Part shown: positions 1-8,297 of the stretch, piece by piece | How positions within the stretch are numbered: position 1 is the stretch's first letter | How the letters are laid out: each line of letters begins with the position of its first letter | Assembly (NCBI GenBank): GCA_964577115.1 | Contig: CAZNXJ010000001.1 | Location: forward strand, 186,001-250,000 | Direction of reading: 5' to 3' | From: CAZNXJ01 sp964577115 | Lineage (GTDB): Bacteria > Planctomycetota > Planctomycetia > Pirellulales > Pirellulaceae | Length of the DNA: 64,000 bases | Notes under the pieces: generated by a model | Database searches by the model: none | Told to the model about the DNA's origin: nothing | The model's input: only the letters and a program-made list of their open reading frames with translations | Translations under genes and position numbers: made by a program

Positions 1-1112
1 CCGCCGTTGCCGCCGTCGTTCATGCGCGGCGTACGACTGAACTCGCCGCACAGCACGACCAGCACCTTATCATACAGGCCGCGTTCCGTCAGATCCGTAA
101 ACAGGCCATAGACCAATTGATCGATCTTCGGCAAGTAGTTCTCCATCCCTGTCTTGAGATCCCAGTGATGGTCCCAGCCGCCGAAGTGGCACGTCACGAA
201 CGTGGCGCCCGCCTCAACGAGTCGCCGGGCGAGCAGCGTGCTCTGGCCCCACGGGTTCCGACCGTAACGCTCGCGTAGCTTCGGGTCCTCGCTACTCAGG
301 TCGAAAGCCTTCCGAGCCCGCTCGCCCGCCACCATCTCGTACGCTTCGCGATCGAATCGATCCATCGCATCGACCATACCACTGCGATCGACGTCGCGCC
401 GCATACGGTCGAACTGCGTCAGCAGCCCGCGTCGATCCTCCAACCGCTCGACCGTCATCGACTCAAGCAGGCTGATGTTCGGTACACGGAAGTTGTCGGA
501 ATTCGGATCGCCTTCGGTCTCAAACGGATTCGCCTCGGACCCCAGATAGTTTCCGCCGAAGTAGCCCGGCCGCAATCCGATGCTCATCGCATACGGAATG
601 GCAACATTCGCTGGGATGCCGGGCTTCCGAGGACCAAGCACCTTGGTGGCGATTGAACCGAAGAATGGAAACTTGCCCGCCGTCGCCGCACCGCTTACCC
701 CCGCGCCGCGCCCGGTCAGCATCCAGTGGCCGGCCGTGAAGTGGTCGCCCGTGCCGTGATGGAGCGAGCGGACGATCGAGAAGCGGTCGGCGATTTTCGC
801 CTGTAGCGGAAACAGCTCGGTGATTTCGATCCCCGGCACATTCGTTTTTATCGGCGACCAGATGCCGCGATACTCGGCCGGTGCCTCGGGCTTCATGTCA
901 TACATATCCATGTGGCCCGGACCACCGTCGAGCCACAGCAGGATGACGGAGGTGTCTTTCTTGGCCTGGCCCAGAGCGGCCGATGCCTCTCTCGCCTTCA
1001 GAATCTGCGGCAAACCGACCGTGGCCATCCCGGCCACGCCCAATTGCAAGAAGCTGCGGCGGCTAATCCCATCACAGTACTTCCGCGAACCACCAAGCTC
1101 GACACGCAACAT
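1..1112 (-). CDS. DUF1501 family protein, Tat-exported (partial, C-terminus outside window)
   Basis: The leftward frame starts at the ATG at 1110-1112 and stays open to the window edge, so the C-terminal end is missing. The N-terminus reads MLRVELGGSRKYCDGISRRS and continues FLQLGVAGMATVGLPQ, a twin-arginine (SRRSFLQLG) leader followed by a hydrophobic stretch. This is the usual beginning of planctomycete DUF1501 proteins, which belong to the alkaline phosphatase/sulfatase-like superfamily and are exported folded. Their substrate is not established; they commonly pair with PSCyt1/DUF1549/DUF1553 cytochrome proteins, and such a partner may lie beyond the left edge. It is divergent from the heme protein at 1402. 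Family assignment is firm, function is not. Confidence 0.88.
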   Translation of the reverse strand, partial: MLRVELGGSRKYCDGISRRSFLQLGVAGMATVGLPQILKAREASAALGQAKKDTSVILLWLDGGPGHMDMYDMKPEAPAEYRGIWSPIKTNVPGIEITELFPLQAKIADRFSIVRSLHHGTGDHFTAGHWMLTGRGAGVSGAATAGKFPFFGSIATKVLGPRKPGIPANVAIPYAMSIGLRPGYFGGNYLGSEANPFETEGDPNSDNFRVPNISLLESMTVERLEDRRGLLTQFDRMRRDVDRSGMVDAMDRFDREAYEMVAGERARKAFDLSSEDPKLRERYGRNPWGQSTLLARRLVEAGATFVTCHFGGWDHHWDLKTGMENYLPKIDQLVYGLFTDLTERGLYDKVLVVLCGEFSRTPRMNDGGNG

Positions 1113-1401
1113 GGAGGGACCTTTCGGCGGGAATGGGAGGGGGACATACGCATCCAAGCGCATGGATGCGTATTCTAGGGGGCTCGGAGAAACCACGTCA
1201 ACTATTTTGCCGGGCGTGCCCGTTAGTGGGGCGGCGCTCGTTCAACCGCTCCGCACTGTTCGCTCGATGGAACCTTCGGCTCGTCGCGTCCTCCCAACGC
1301 GCCGCGCGCCTGCTCGTTCCCTTTCGCCCCACGGTGGTTGGGCTATCATGAAGCGTGAAATCTTCTGCCGAATTCGTTTGTTGCCTGGAGCGACCCTCGC
1401 C
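1113..1401. promoter_or_regulatory. Divergent intergenic region between DUF1501 and PVC heme protein genes
   Basis: These 289 bases separate two divergent genes and must hold both promoters. I see no convincing -35/-10 pair. An inverted CATCCA/TGGATG-type repeat with the unit GCATCCAAGCGCATGGATGC sits at about 1149-1168 and is the only obvious symmetric element. An in-frame ATG at 1348 is an alternative start for the downstream gene. Confidence 0.35.
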
Positions 1402-4400
1402 ATGCGTATTCTTAGTGCATCCTTCTCCCTCGTCCTGGTGCTCGGCACCGTGCTCGCCGCCGCCGAGACAGAAATCGGACGGCATCGGTTCACGGTTCCC
1501 GACGGTTTCGAAATCGAACTGGTCGCCGGGCCCGATCTTGTGCCGCGTCCGATCAACGCGGATTTCGACGAGCAGGGATACCTCTATGTCACGGATTCGT
1601 CCGGGTCGAACGATCCGGTGCAGGTGCAGCTCGAGCAGAAGCCGCACCGCGTTCTGCGGCTTGCGGATACCGACGGTGACGGGCGGTTCGACGAGAGCAT
1701 CGTGTTCGCCGACCGGCTGATGTTCCCCGAGGGCGTTCTGTGGCACGAAGGCTCGCTGTACATCGCTGCTCCCCCGGCCATCATCAAGCTGACGGATACG
1801 GATGGAGATGGCGTCGCTGACGAGCGTGAGGAGTGGTTCAATGGCCAGACGCTGACCGGCTGCGCCAACGACCTGCATGGCCCGTACCGAGGTCCGGACG
1901 GCTGGATTTACTGGTGCAAGGGTGCATTTGCCGAGCAGACGTACGAGCGGCCGGGCAAACCGCCGCTGGTCACGAAGGCTTCGCACATCTTTCGCCGCGA
2001 TCCGCGCAGCGGGCACATCGAGTCCGTGATGACAGGCGGGATGGACAATCCCGTCGAAGTGATTTTCACGCCGGGTGGCGAGCGGATTTTCACGACGACG
2101 TTCTTCCAGTTTCCCTCGGGCGGGCAGCGCGACGGCACGATTCACGCCGTGTACGGCGGCGTGTACGGCAAGAATCATGCGGTGCTGGACGGCCATCCGC
2201 GCACCGGTGATCTGCTTCCGCCCCTGACGCATCTGGGCGCGGCGGCTCCAAGCGGCCTGGCGATTCTCGAATCCGATCAGCTCGGCGCCGACTACCAGCA
2301 CAACGTGCTGGCGTCGTGCTTCAACATGCACAAGGTCACTCGGCACACGCTGCACAAGACCGGTGCTTCGTTCACCACGACCGACGAGACGTTTGTTTTG
2401 TCGGACAACATCGATTTCCATCCGACCGACGTTCTCGAAGACGCAGACGGCAGCGTGCTCGTCGTTGATACCGGGGGCTGGTATAAGCTCTGCTGCCCCA
2501 CATCGCACCTGCACAAGCCCGACGTTCTGGGCGGAATCTACCGCGTGCGCCGCGTGGATGCTCCGCGTGTCGACGATCCGCGCGGTCTGAAAGTGAAGTG
2601 GAACGAGCTCGGGGTAGAGCAATTGGCCGAGCTGCTAAGCGACACTCGCCCGGCGGTGCGAAACCGCGCGGTGACCGAGCTGGCTCGCCACGGCGAGAAG
2701 GCCGTGGGCCCCTGTGCCAAAGTACTGCAAGCGAACTCGAACGAACATGCGCGGCGCAGCGCCGTTTGGGCGCTAACGCGCATTGAAGGCGCTGCCGCGC
2801 GCAAGGCCGTACACGCCGCACTCTCGGACTCGGCCGACGACGTCCGCCAGGCGGCTCTCCATTCGATCAGCCTCTGGCGTGATGCCGGCGCATTCGACCT
2901 GCTGCTTGACGTTGTTCAAAACGGGACGCCGCACAATCGCCGCGCCGCGGCCGAGGCCCTCGGGCGGCTCGAAGACGCGCGAGCCATACCCGCGCTGCTG
3001 GCCGCTGCGGTCAGCCCGGAAGACCGGATGCTCGAGCATTCCATTATTTATGCGTTGATAGAAATCGACGATGCCGCGGCAACTCGCGAGGAGCTGGCCG
3101 GAACGACCGAGGCCGCTCGGCGCAGTGCGCTGATCGCACTCGACCAGATGCCCAGCGGCAACATCATGCCGACCGACGTCGTACCCCTCCTTGAATCGCC
3201 TGACCCACTGCTCCGCCAGACGGCGGTGTGGATCGTTGACCGGCACCCGGAATGGGCCGAGGCGCTGGTGGATTACCTGGACGGGCAGCTACGGACGGGC
3301 GAGCTCGCCGCAGAGCGAATCGCGGAGCTCGAACAGCAGCTCGCACGTTTCGGGGCTCAGCCCGCATTTCAACAGTTCCTCGCGACAGCTCTGCTGGATA
3401 ACGCATTGCCCACGGACGCTCGGCGCATCGTCCTCGCGGCGATGGCGCGAGCCGATATTCGCGCACTGCCCGATGCGTGGGCCAACGGCGTCGCGCAGCT
3501 GCTGCGCGACGAGTCCGGCGAGCTGCGTGATGAATTGGTGGCAACGGCCACGGCGTGGCGAGCAATCGAAAAGCGTCCCGCGGCGCTGCATGATGCGCTG
3601 CTGAGCGTAGCCGCGGATGCGCGCGTTGCCGAGGCTACGCGGCTCGAAGCGCTCGCCGCTTCGCGCCACACGGGACGGCTGAACGACAGCCTGTTCGAGT
3701 TTGCTTTGTCACAACTTGCTCCCGAACAGCCGACCTCCGCGCGACTCACCGCAGCCGAATCGCTGGTCGCGGCCGAGCTGACCACCGGGCAGCTCAGCCA
3801 ACTGACGAGCATCCTCGAAGGCCTCGGCCCGATGGAGCTCGGTCGCATCTTGCCGGCGTTTGCCAAGAGCACCGACGAGAAGCTCGGGTTGCAGCTAGTG
3901 GCAGCGCTGACCGACGCACCGAGCATCAGCGGCGTGCCTGTCGCGACGCTGCGCGTGAATCTCGAGAAGTACGGCGAGGCCGTTCAGCGAGAAGCCCAGC
4001 GGCTCTACGCGTCGCTGGAAGTCGATGCGGATGCGCAGCGCGAGTACTTTGACGAACTGCTCGCTTCGCTCGGCGAGGGCGACATCCGCCGCGGTCAGCA
4101 GGTGTTTTATGGAAGCAAGGCGGCGTGCTCGACGTGCCACGAGATCGGTTATCTGGGCGGGGACATCGGTCCGGACCTGACGCAGATCGGCCGCATCCGC
4201 TCGCGGCGCGATCTGCTCGAGGCCATCGTGTTCCCCAGTGCCAGCTTTGTACGCAGCTATGAGCCCGTGACGGTCGTCACCGTCGATGGGCAGGTGTACA
4301 ACGGCGTCCTGCGTCAGGATGCCGCTCACGAGATCGTGCTGGCAGTCGCCGCCGACAAGATCGTCTCGATTCCGCGGGAGGATATCGAGGAGATGTTGCC

Positions 4401-4494
4401 CGGAAAGGTCAGCGTCATGCCGGCGGGGCTCGATAAGCAACTGACCAAGCAGGAACTCGCCGACCTCTTGGAGTTCCTTCAGAATTCCAAGTAG
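1402..4494 (+). CDS. PVC-type heme-binding protein: beta-propeller dehydrogenase-like, HEAT repeats, CxxCH domain
   Basis: Exported 1030-residue protein. The chosen ATG gives a clean signal peptide (MRILSASFSLVLVLGTVLAA); GGAG lies 11 bases upstream. An in-frame ATG at 1348 would only add 18 residues before that signal. Residues of about 25-400 resemble the soluble sugar dehydrogenase/gluconolactonase-like propeller of the Pirellula/Verrucomicrobium family, with repeated calcium-type DTDGDG motifs. The middle is an Ala/Leu-rich alpha-helical HEAT-like array. The C-terminal heme c domain carries CSTCH at residues 909-913. Known family: large periplasmic putative dehydrogenases of planctomycetes, substrate unknown, thought to act on sugars or sugar derivatives. 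It converges on the COG3014 gene across a shared hairpin terminator. Confidence 0.88.
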   Translation: MRILSASFSLVLVLGTVLAAAETEIGRHRFTVPDGFEIELVAGPDLVPRPINADFDEQGYLYVTDSSGSNDPVQVQLEQKPHRVLRLADTDGDGRFDESIVFADRLMFPEGVLWHEGSLYIAAPPAIIKLTDTDGDGVADEREEWFNGQTLTGCANDLHGPYRGPDGWIYWCKGAFAEQTYERPGKPPLVTKASHIFRRDPRSGHIESVMTGGMDNPVEVIFTPGGERIFTTTFFQFPSGGQRDGTIHAVYGGVYGKNHAVLDGHPRTGDLLPPLTHLGAAAPSGLAILESDQLGADYQHNVLASCFNMHKVTRHTLHKTGASFTTTDETFVLSDNIDFHPTDVLEDADGSVLVVDTGGWYKLCCPTSHLHKPDVLGGIYRVRRVDAPRVDDPRGLKVKWNELGVEQLAELLSDTRPAVRNRAVTELARHGEKAVGPCAKVLQANSNEHARRSAVWALTRIEGAAARKAVHAALSDSADDVRQAALHSISLWRDAGAFDLLLDVVQNGTPHNRRAAAEALGRLEDARAIPALLAAAVSPEDRMLEHSIIYALIEIDDAAATREELAGTTEAARRSALIALDQMPSGNIMPTDVVPLLESPDPLLRQTAVWIVDRHPEWAEALVDYLDGQLRTGELAAERIAELEQQLARFGAQPAFQQFLATALLDNALPTDARRIVLAAMARADIRALPDAWANGVAQLLRDESGELRDELVATATAWRAIEKRPAALHDALLSVAADARVAEATRLEALAASRHTGRLNDSLFEFALSQLAPEQPTSARLTAAESLVAAELTTGQLSQLTSILEGLGPMELGRILPAFAKSTDEKLGLQLVAALTDAPSISGVPVATLRVNLEKYGEAVQREAQRLYASLEVDADAQREYFDELLASLGEGDIRRGQQVFYGSKAACSTCHEIGYLGGDIGPDLTQIGRIRSRRDLLEAIVFPSASFVRSYEPVTVVTVDGQVYNGVLRQDAAHEIVLAVAADKIVSIPREDIEEMLPGKVSVMPAGLDKQLTKQELADLLEFLQNSK

Positions 4495-4520
4495 GCGAAA
4501 GGCTTCTTCCGCCTTTTGCC
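4494..4520. terminator. Bidirectional hairpin terminator between convergent genes
   Basis: A 10-bp stem, GGCGAAAGGC (4494-4503) against GCCTTTTGCC (4511-4520) with one G-T pair and a 7-base loop, begins inside the stop codon of the heme protein gene and sits 18 bases beyond the end of the leftward COG3014 gene. The stem itself carries the A/T run, so it could act in both directions. Confidence 0.65.
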
Positions 4521-4538
4521 CGGGTAGCCGCTGGTGCG

Positions 4539-5873
4539 CTAGGGAGTGCCCACCAGCGTCTGCCCGATGATGTTTCCATCGGGAACCTGGACGAGCAAAT
4601 ACGTATTTCGCCCGTCGGCGATCGTGACGCGCTGGGTGTGCCCGGCGCTACGAATCGTGCCGCGATGGCCGATCGGGCGTAGCGTGATCTCGTGACCGCC
4701 GGCGGGCAGCTCGACGCGCAGTGCCTGAATCTTGTCGGGAAGCAACCCCCAGCAGCGCGTGTCGGCGTTCTCGGTTGCTTCCCAGGCAATACCCAGGAGC
4801 TCGAACGGCAGACTCTCGAGCGATCCCCGCTCGACGCCGAGCGCTTCCTTCGCGCCGTAGATCATGCCCTTCTTCACGACGCGCCGGATGACCGCTCGGG
4901 CCATGATCTGCGGCAATACGGCTTCGTGCTGTAGCAGGGCCATCTGCGTCACGTCGGTGACCGTTTCCGTGTGTCCGCAGAGCGTCCCGTCGGCAGTGAC
5001 TTCAAGCCCAGCGACGGCGTTGGAGCACGCGACGAGTCGCGGAATCTTGATGGGCGCGATCGTGGGCGGCAGTTCCTGCTGGAGCTGATTGCTAAGAATG
5101 CGGTCGGCGATCAGCAATGCCGCCGTCGTGGGCATCTCGGCCACTTCCTCCTTGTACGGGCCGCGACCGACGAGCGCAAACACATAGAGGACGCCATTGC
5201 CGCGCTGCGAATGTACGCCCCGCTCGGCCCGCTCGATGTGCTCGCGCACCGACGCGAGCCCCGGCTGCCAACTGGCGACGAGCGCCCATTGGCGAGCGGC
5301 ATCGTCGTAATCGCGATGCGTCTGTTCGCGCAGAGCGGCTCGCAGGTAGGGCCCGAGCGCCACCTGCTGGTAAGCGGCCTTCGGGTTGTTGCCTTCGGAA
5401 TCGACCGCCGCCTGGATGATCTGCTGCTGCTTGTCGACGATCTGTAGGCTATAGGCCTCCGCGTCCGAACCGTCCTGGACGAGGTTAGCGAGTGCGAGCA
5501 TCGCGCGGACCAGCACTTTCTCGTAGTCTTCACCGGGGTAGGCGAGCTGGTCGTCGTCGGCGAGCAGTGCGAGCGTCCCTTCAGCGAGGCTCTTCTGCTC
5601 CAAGTAATCAAACCGGTCGCGCACCTCGCGCAAGGTTCGCTCCGCCTCGTCCGGCCGGCCGGCGGCGAGCTGAATCATGGCGTTTTCGAGCCGCAGGACG
5701 TCCCGGTTGGGACTCTCGCGTTCGAGCCCTTCTTCGACGAGCCGCTGCGCTGTTGCCAGGTCACCGGCGTAGAAGGCGGTACGCACCTGCTGCACGCGGT
5801 CGGCGTACGTCATGCATCCGGCCGACAGCGGCGGCAGAACGATCAGCAGCAGCACCAGCAGTCGCCGCAGCAT
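4539..5873 (-). CDS. COG3014-like TPR lipoprotein, partner of LpoB
   Basis: A 444-residue envelope protein. The N-terminus is a lipoprotein signal with a lipobox ending LSAGC (Cys20), followed by TYADRVQQVRTAFYAGDLAT and further TPR-like helical repeats to about residue 210. The C-terminal half is predominantly beta, ending in QVPDGNIIGQTLVGTP. Known context in proteobacteria: COG3014 proteins are encoded next to LpoB (COG3417), and the same pairing is seen here, with only 13 bases between the lpoB stop and this ATG. That supports joint transcription and a shared envelope role. No strong ribosome binding site is visible, which fits translational coupling. The family has no established biochemical function; assignment rests on size, lipobox, TPRs and neighbour. 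Confidence 0.7.
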   Translation of the reverse strand: MLRRLLVLLLIVLPPLSAGCMTYADRVQQVRTAFYAGDLATAQRLVEEGLERESPNRDVLRLENAMIQLAAGRPDEAERTLREVRDRFDYLEQKSLAEGTLALLADDDQLAYPGEDYEKVLVRAMLALANLVQDGSDAEAYSLQIVDKQQQIIQAAVDSEGNNPKAAYQQVALGPYLRAALREQTHRDYDDAARQWALVASWQPGLASVREHIERAERGVHSQRGNGVLYVFALVGRGPYKEEVAEMPTTAALLIADRILSNQLQQELPPTIAPIKIPRLVACSNAVAGLEVTADGTLCGHTETVTDVTQMALLQHEAVLPQIMARAVIRRVVKKGMIYGAKEALGVERGSLESLPFELLGIAWEATENADTRCWGLLPDKIQALRVELPAGGHEITLRPIGHRGTIRSAGHTQRVTIADGRNTYLLVQVPDGNIIGQTLVGTP

Positions 5874-5886
5874 CAGGCACGCAGGC

Positions 5887-6591
5887 TCACTTCAGCGAGA
5901 AGGGATTGGTGGCCGACCAACGCGTGAACCGGTTGTTGTGGTAGCCCTTGCTGATCTCGGCCGACTGCTTGTCGTACGCACCAGTACGCACGTCGACCAG
6001 TTCGAGCGTCAAAAGGTAATCGCGCTGGAACTCGCTGTTCTCCCGTGTCGTCCCCGACGTGATCGTGGCGTACAGCATGTAGTCGAACGGCTGTCCCTGC
6101 TGTTCCATGTACGCTGCGAACGTGCGCATGTTGTCGGGGATGAACAATTGGTCGGGGCGCAGGCGCGTATCGCGGAGCCCCGCGTCGACAAAACGGCGAC
6201 TGATCGGCTGGAACGTACCCGATTCCAAAATGCGGCTATCGATGCTCTGGTAAAGCTGCTCTTTAAAGTCCCCAATCTCTTCGGCACTTTTGTTTTCGAC
6301 GCCGATGAAGCAAATCCGTTTGGCGGGTGGCGGCAATTCTTCCGGCCCGTGGTAGGAGACGGGCTGAGCCGGCATGTGGCTGTGCCGCGCGAGCAGCTTG
6401 GCCACGGCTTCGTCGACGAGCGGCTTGAAGGTCTCGGTGCCAGCCTGATGGCTACCCACCATCTGATCCTCGCCTGGCTTGATCACGCGCGCGTATTGCT
6501 TATTGCGGCAACCGACGTGCGGTGCGGCCAGGGTGAGCACGAGTAGTGCCAGGCAGACGTGTGAGCCTCGTAAATGCGCAAAGCGGCCCAT
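5887..6591 (-). CDS. lpoB: LpoB-like lipoprotein (penicillin-binding protein activator family)
   Basis: A 234-residue lipoprotein. The ATG at 6589-6591 follows an AAAGGA ribosome binding site and gives a hydrophobic leader ending PHVGC (Cys28, an imperfect lipobox). The mature part contains FKPLVDEAVAKLL, then RICFIGVENKSAEEIGDF, LYQSIDSRILESGTFQPIS and a DYMLYATITS strand, the fold elements of the LpoB/YcfM family. In enterobacteria LpoB reaches through the cell wall to activate PBP1b; family members elsewhere are known only by similarity. First gene of a two-gene unit with the COG3014 protein downstream. An in-frame upstream extension to 6702 lacks signal features and was not used. Confidence 0.75.
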   Translation of the reverse strand: MGRFAHLRGSHVCLALLVLTLAAPHVGCRNKQYARVIKPGEDQMVGSHQAGTETFKPLVDEAVAKLLARHSHMPAQPVSYHGPEELPPPAKRICFIGVENKSAEEIGDFKEQLYQSIDSRILESGTFQPISRRFVDAGLRDTRLRPDQLFIPDNMRTFAAYMEQQGQPFDYMLYATITSGTTRENSEFQRDYLLTLELVDVRTGAYDKQSAEISKGYHNNRFTRWSATNPFSLK

Positions 6592-7053
6592 GGGAATCCT
6601 TTCCCGCGGTTTCGAAGGAGTTGTCGCCGTCCGCTTCCTGCTCAGCGACCGATGCGGCGCCGCGCCCGAGCGGCGAGTGTCCTCGTATGGTTTCGGCCGC
6701 ACGCCCGGAGATCTTCGGCGAGTCCGCGCGAGATTTTGCTCCCTGCGGTCTGCGGATCTTGCGCCAATCCCCCAAGCTCACGCCCGAACCGCGACGCCGC
6801 GCGGATCATACCGGCCCAAGTCGGCTTGGACGAGACCGGTTTAGACAAGACGGAATTGAAGAAGGATGAAGCCAAAAAAAGGAGTAAGAAGGGACGCATC
6901 AGCCCGGGGCAGAGCGGCGTGGCGGGTTGTTCGCGTGGCAGGTCGGGTGAATGGGTTCTCGCGCTCACTGGCGGCGACGGCGTGCCGTCACCTCGGGCGC
7001 GGGAATACCCTGCGCGAGTGCTGCCCCGGGCTGGGGGGTGATCGTCCCTTTTT
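6592..7053. other. Intergenic region, no confident gene
   Basis: These 462 bases lie upstream of lpoB and downstream of the small protein gene at 7054. A leftward open frame, 6642-6899, starts MRPFLLLFLASSFF (signal-like) and could encode an 85-residue exported protein, but it lacks a ribosome binding site and its remainder is Arg/Ala-rich like frames seen in GC-rich noncoding DNA. The lpoB promoter should be here. I do not call the small frame a gene. Confidence 0.4.
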
Positions 7054-7380
7054 CTAAACCGCCGTTTTCATCAGCTCATTTTCCATGCGCGTCAGGGCGA
7101 TCATGAGCTGATTCCATTCGGTGACGAGGTCGTAGGTCGCCAGACGCTGGGCCTCACTGCGGCCGAAGCCGATTTCGCTGAGCTCGACGGAGTCGCCGAG
7201 CACCATGAGGCCGCGCTGGAGGGCCTGCCGCTGCTTGTCGTCGGCCGTCAGCTCCTCGTCGTCGTACATGGGCACGACTTGCTGCAAAGCCTTGTGGACT
7301 GCCCAGAGTGCCGCGCTGCGAGCGTCTTCAGCCTGAACGGTCATCCGCAGCGTGCCCGATACCACGTAATACTTCGCCAT
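7054..7380 (-). CDS. Small hypothetical protein (108 aa)
   Basis: Begins with ATG after a strong GAAGGAG ribosome binding site 7 bases upstream. The protein (MAKYYVVSGTLRMTVQAEDA...) is soluble, with no signal or membrane segment. It opens with a beta-strand stretch typical of small signalling or sensor-like domains, then helical segments containing ALWAVHKALQQVVPMYDDEE. I do not recognise a named domain. The composition and the excellent translation signal make it a real gene. It is the next gene downstream of the exported thioredoxin-like protein, with 120 bases between them, so co-transcription is possible. Confidence 0.75.
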   Translation of the reverse strand: MAKYYVVSGTLRMTVQAEDARSAALWAVHKALQQVVPMYDDEELTADDKQRQALQRGLMVLGDSVELSEIGFGRSEAQRLATYDLVTEWNQLMIALTRMENELMKTAV

Positions 7381-7500
7381 TGTCGCGCTCCTTCGTAGAT
7401 GGCGTGTTGTTGTCTTTTTTCGCCGGGCTCCTCGCCGGCGTTAGTGGTATCGCCGCGCTGCGGACACGTTCGGTCACAGGCGGAAAAATTTTTCGATGTT

Positions 7501-7923
7501 CTAGCGGTGGAGCACCGGGCGCTGCGCGGTGGCGTTCTCGTGCTGGAAGGCGCGATCCACAAACTGCTGGATTTCTTCCGGGCTACGAGCGCCGTTAATC
7601 TGAGCGCGACGGACGCCGCCGGGCGTCTTGTAGTACATGATGAGCTGCGGGATCGAGCTGCCGTTCATCAGCCGCCCCGCCAGCTCGCGCTTCTGATCCA
7701 CGTCCACCACCGCAAAAGCCACTCGCTTGAAGACTCCACGACGCCACGCTTCCGGAACTCGCACCGACTTCATCGTCCGGCAGGCAGGGCACCAATCGGC
7801 ACCGATCAGAATCACCATGGGCCGACCTTCCTGCTGAAACGCCTGATACGCTTCCTCGTAGCTCTGCGAGGAAAACGTCGCGTTCGTGGTGACCATGGCG
7901 AGCAACAGAGCAATACCGGACAT
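7501..7923 (-). CDS. Exported thioredoxin-like protein
   Basis: A 140-residue protein starting at the ATG at 7921-7923, chosen because AGGAG lies 10 bases upstream; a TTG at 7956 would add 11 residues but lacks such a site. The first 19 residues (MSGIALLLAMVTTNATFSS) form a signal peptide. The thioredoxin active-site motif appears as ADWCPACRT, with Cys45 and Cys48, followed by the VAFAVVDVD strand and the cis-proline region SSIPQLIMY. Known family: periplasmic thiol-disulfide oxidoreductases that keep cysteines reduced or help cytochrome c maturation; this organism encodes several c-type heme proteins nearby. Specific partner unknown. Confidence 0.85.
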   Translation of the reverse strand: MSGIALLLAMVTTNATFSSQSYEEAYQAFQQEGRPMVILIGADWCPACRTMKSVRVPEAWRRGVFKRVAFAVVDVDQKRELAGRLMNGSSIPQLIMYYKTPGGVRRAQINGARSPEEIQQFVDRAFQHENATAQRPVLHR

Positions 7924-8297
7924 GAGAGCGAATCTCCTAAGCGTTAACTTTGGCAAACTCTAACCAAACTGCGTGTCTTCCAGAACCACTAAGGTTTGCC
8001 GAAGTGGAACATCGTAGCTGACCGAGTGGGAGCGCCAAGTATGTCGGTGTCCGGCGTTCTGTCACACGCCCCCCAAACGCATGTGTCCCCCGAATGACAC
8101 TTACTTTTCCAAAGGCGGAGATCATTCCGCGAGGACCGCTCTATGGCGATTTAAGGTAAGAACCCTGCCGTCATGAGATTTGGCAATTTTCGCGAAAAAA
8201 GCCGGAGATGGGGGAGCCACATATCCCTCGAAGGGAATATTTCTCGATCCCTACGATTGTGGGAATTCCGTTGAGGCAGGATGCGCTTCGCGAACGC
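7924..8297. other. Intergenic region with REP-like hairpins
   Basis: These 374 bases between the thioredoxin-like gene and argS contain no plausible gene. At 8053-8100 there are two adjacent small hairpins: GGCGT/ACGCC (8053-8057 with 8066-8070) and GTGTC/GACAC (8083-8087 with 8096-8100, loop CCCCGAAT). The rest shows nothing specific beyond an A/T-rich stretch at about 8177-8200. Confidence 0.45.
8053..8100. repeat. Candidate REP-like paired hairpin element
   Basis: Two short inverted repeats are packed within 48 bases: GGCGT...ACGCC and GTGTC...GACAC. The second has a C-rich loop and reads GTGTCCCCCGAATGACAC, followed by TTACTTTT. The GTGTCCCC...ACAC layout resembles short palindromes associated with REP-type transposases (RAYT/TnpA_REP). 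No second copy of the whole unit and no transposase is in this window, though the 10-mer CGAATGACAC also occurs in the two copies of another repeat near 34056 and 40744. Confidence 0.3.

Noticed and set aside
1198..2622. Leftward frame opposite the PVC heme protein
   Set aside because: Shadow frame; the plus strand carries the conserved propeller and heme motifs.
6642..6899. Small leftward frame with signal-like start MRPFLLLFLASSFF
   Set aside because: No ribosome binding site, Arg-rich remainder and no recognisable similarity; kept only as a note in the intergenic entry.
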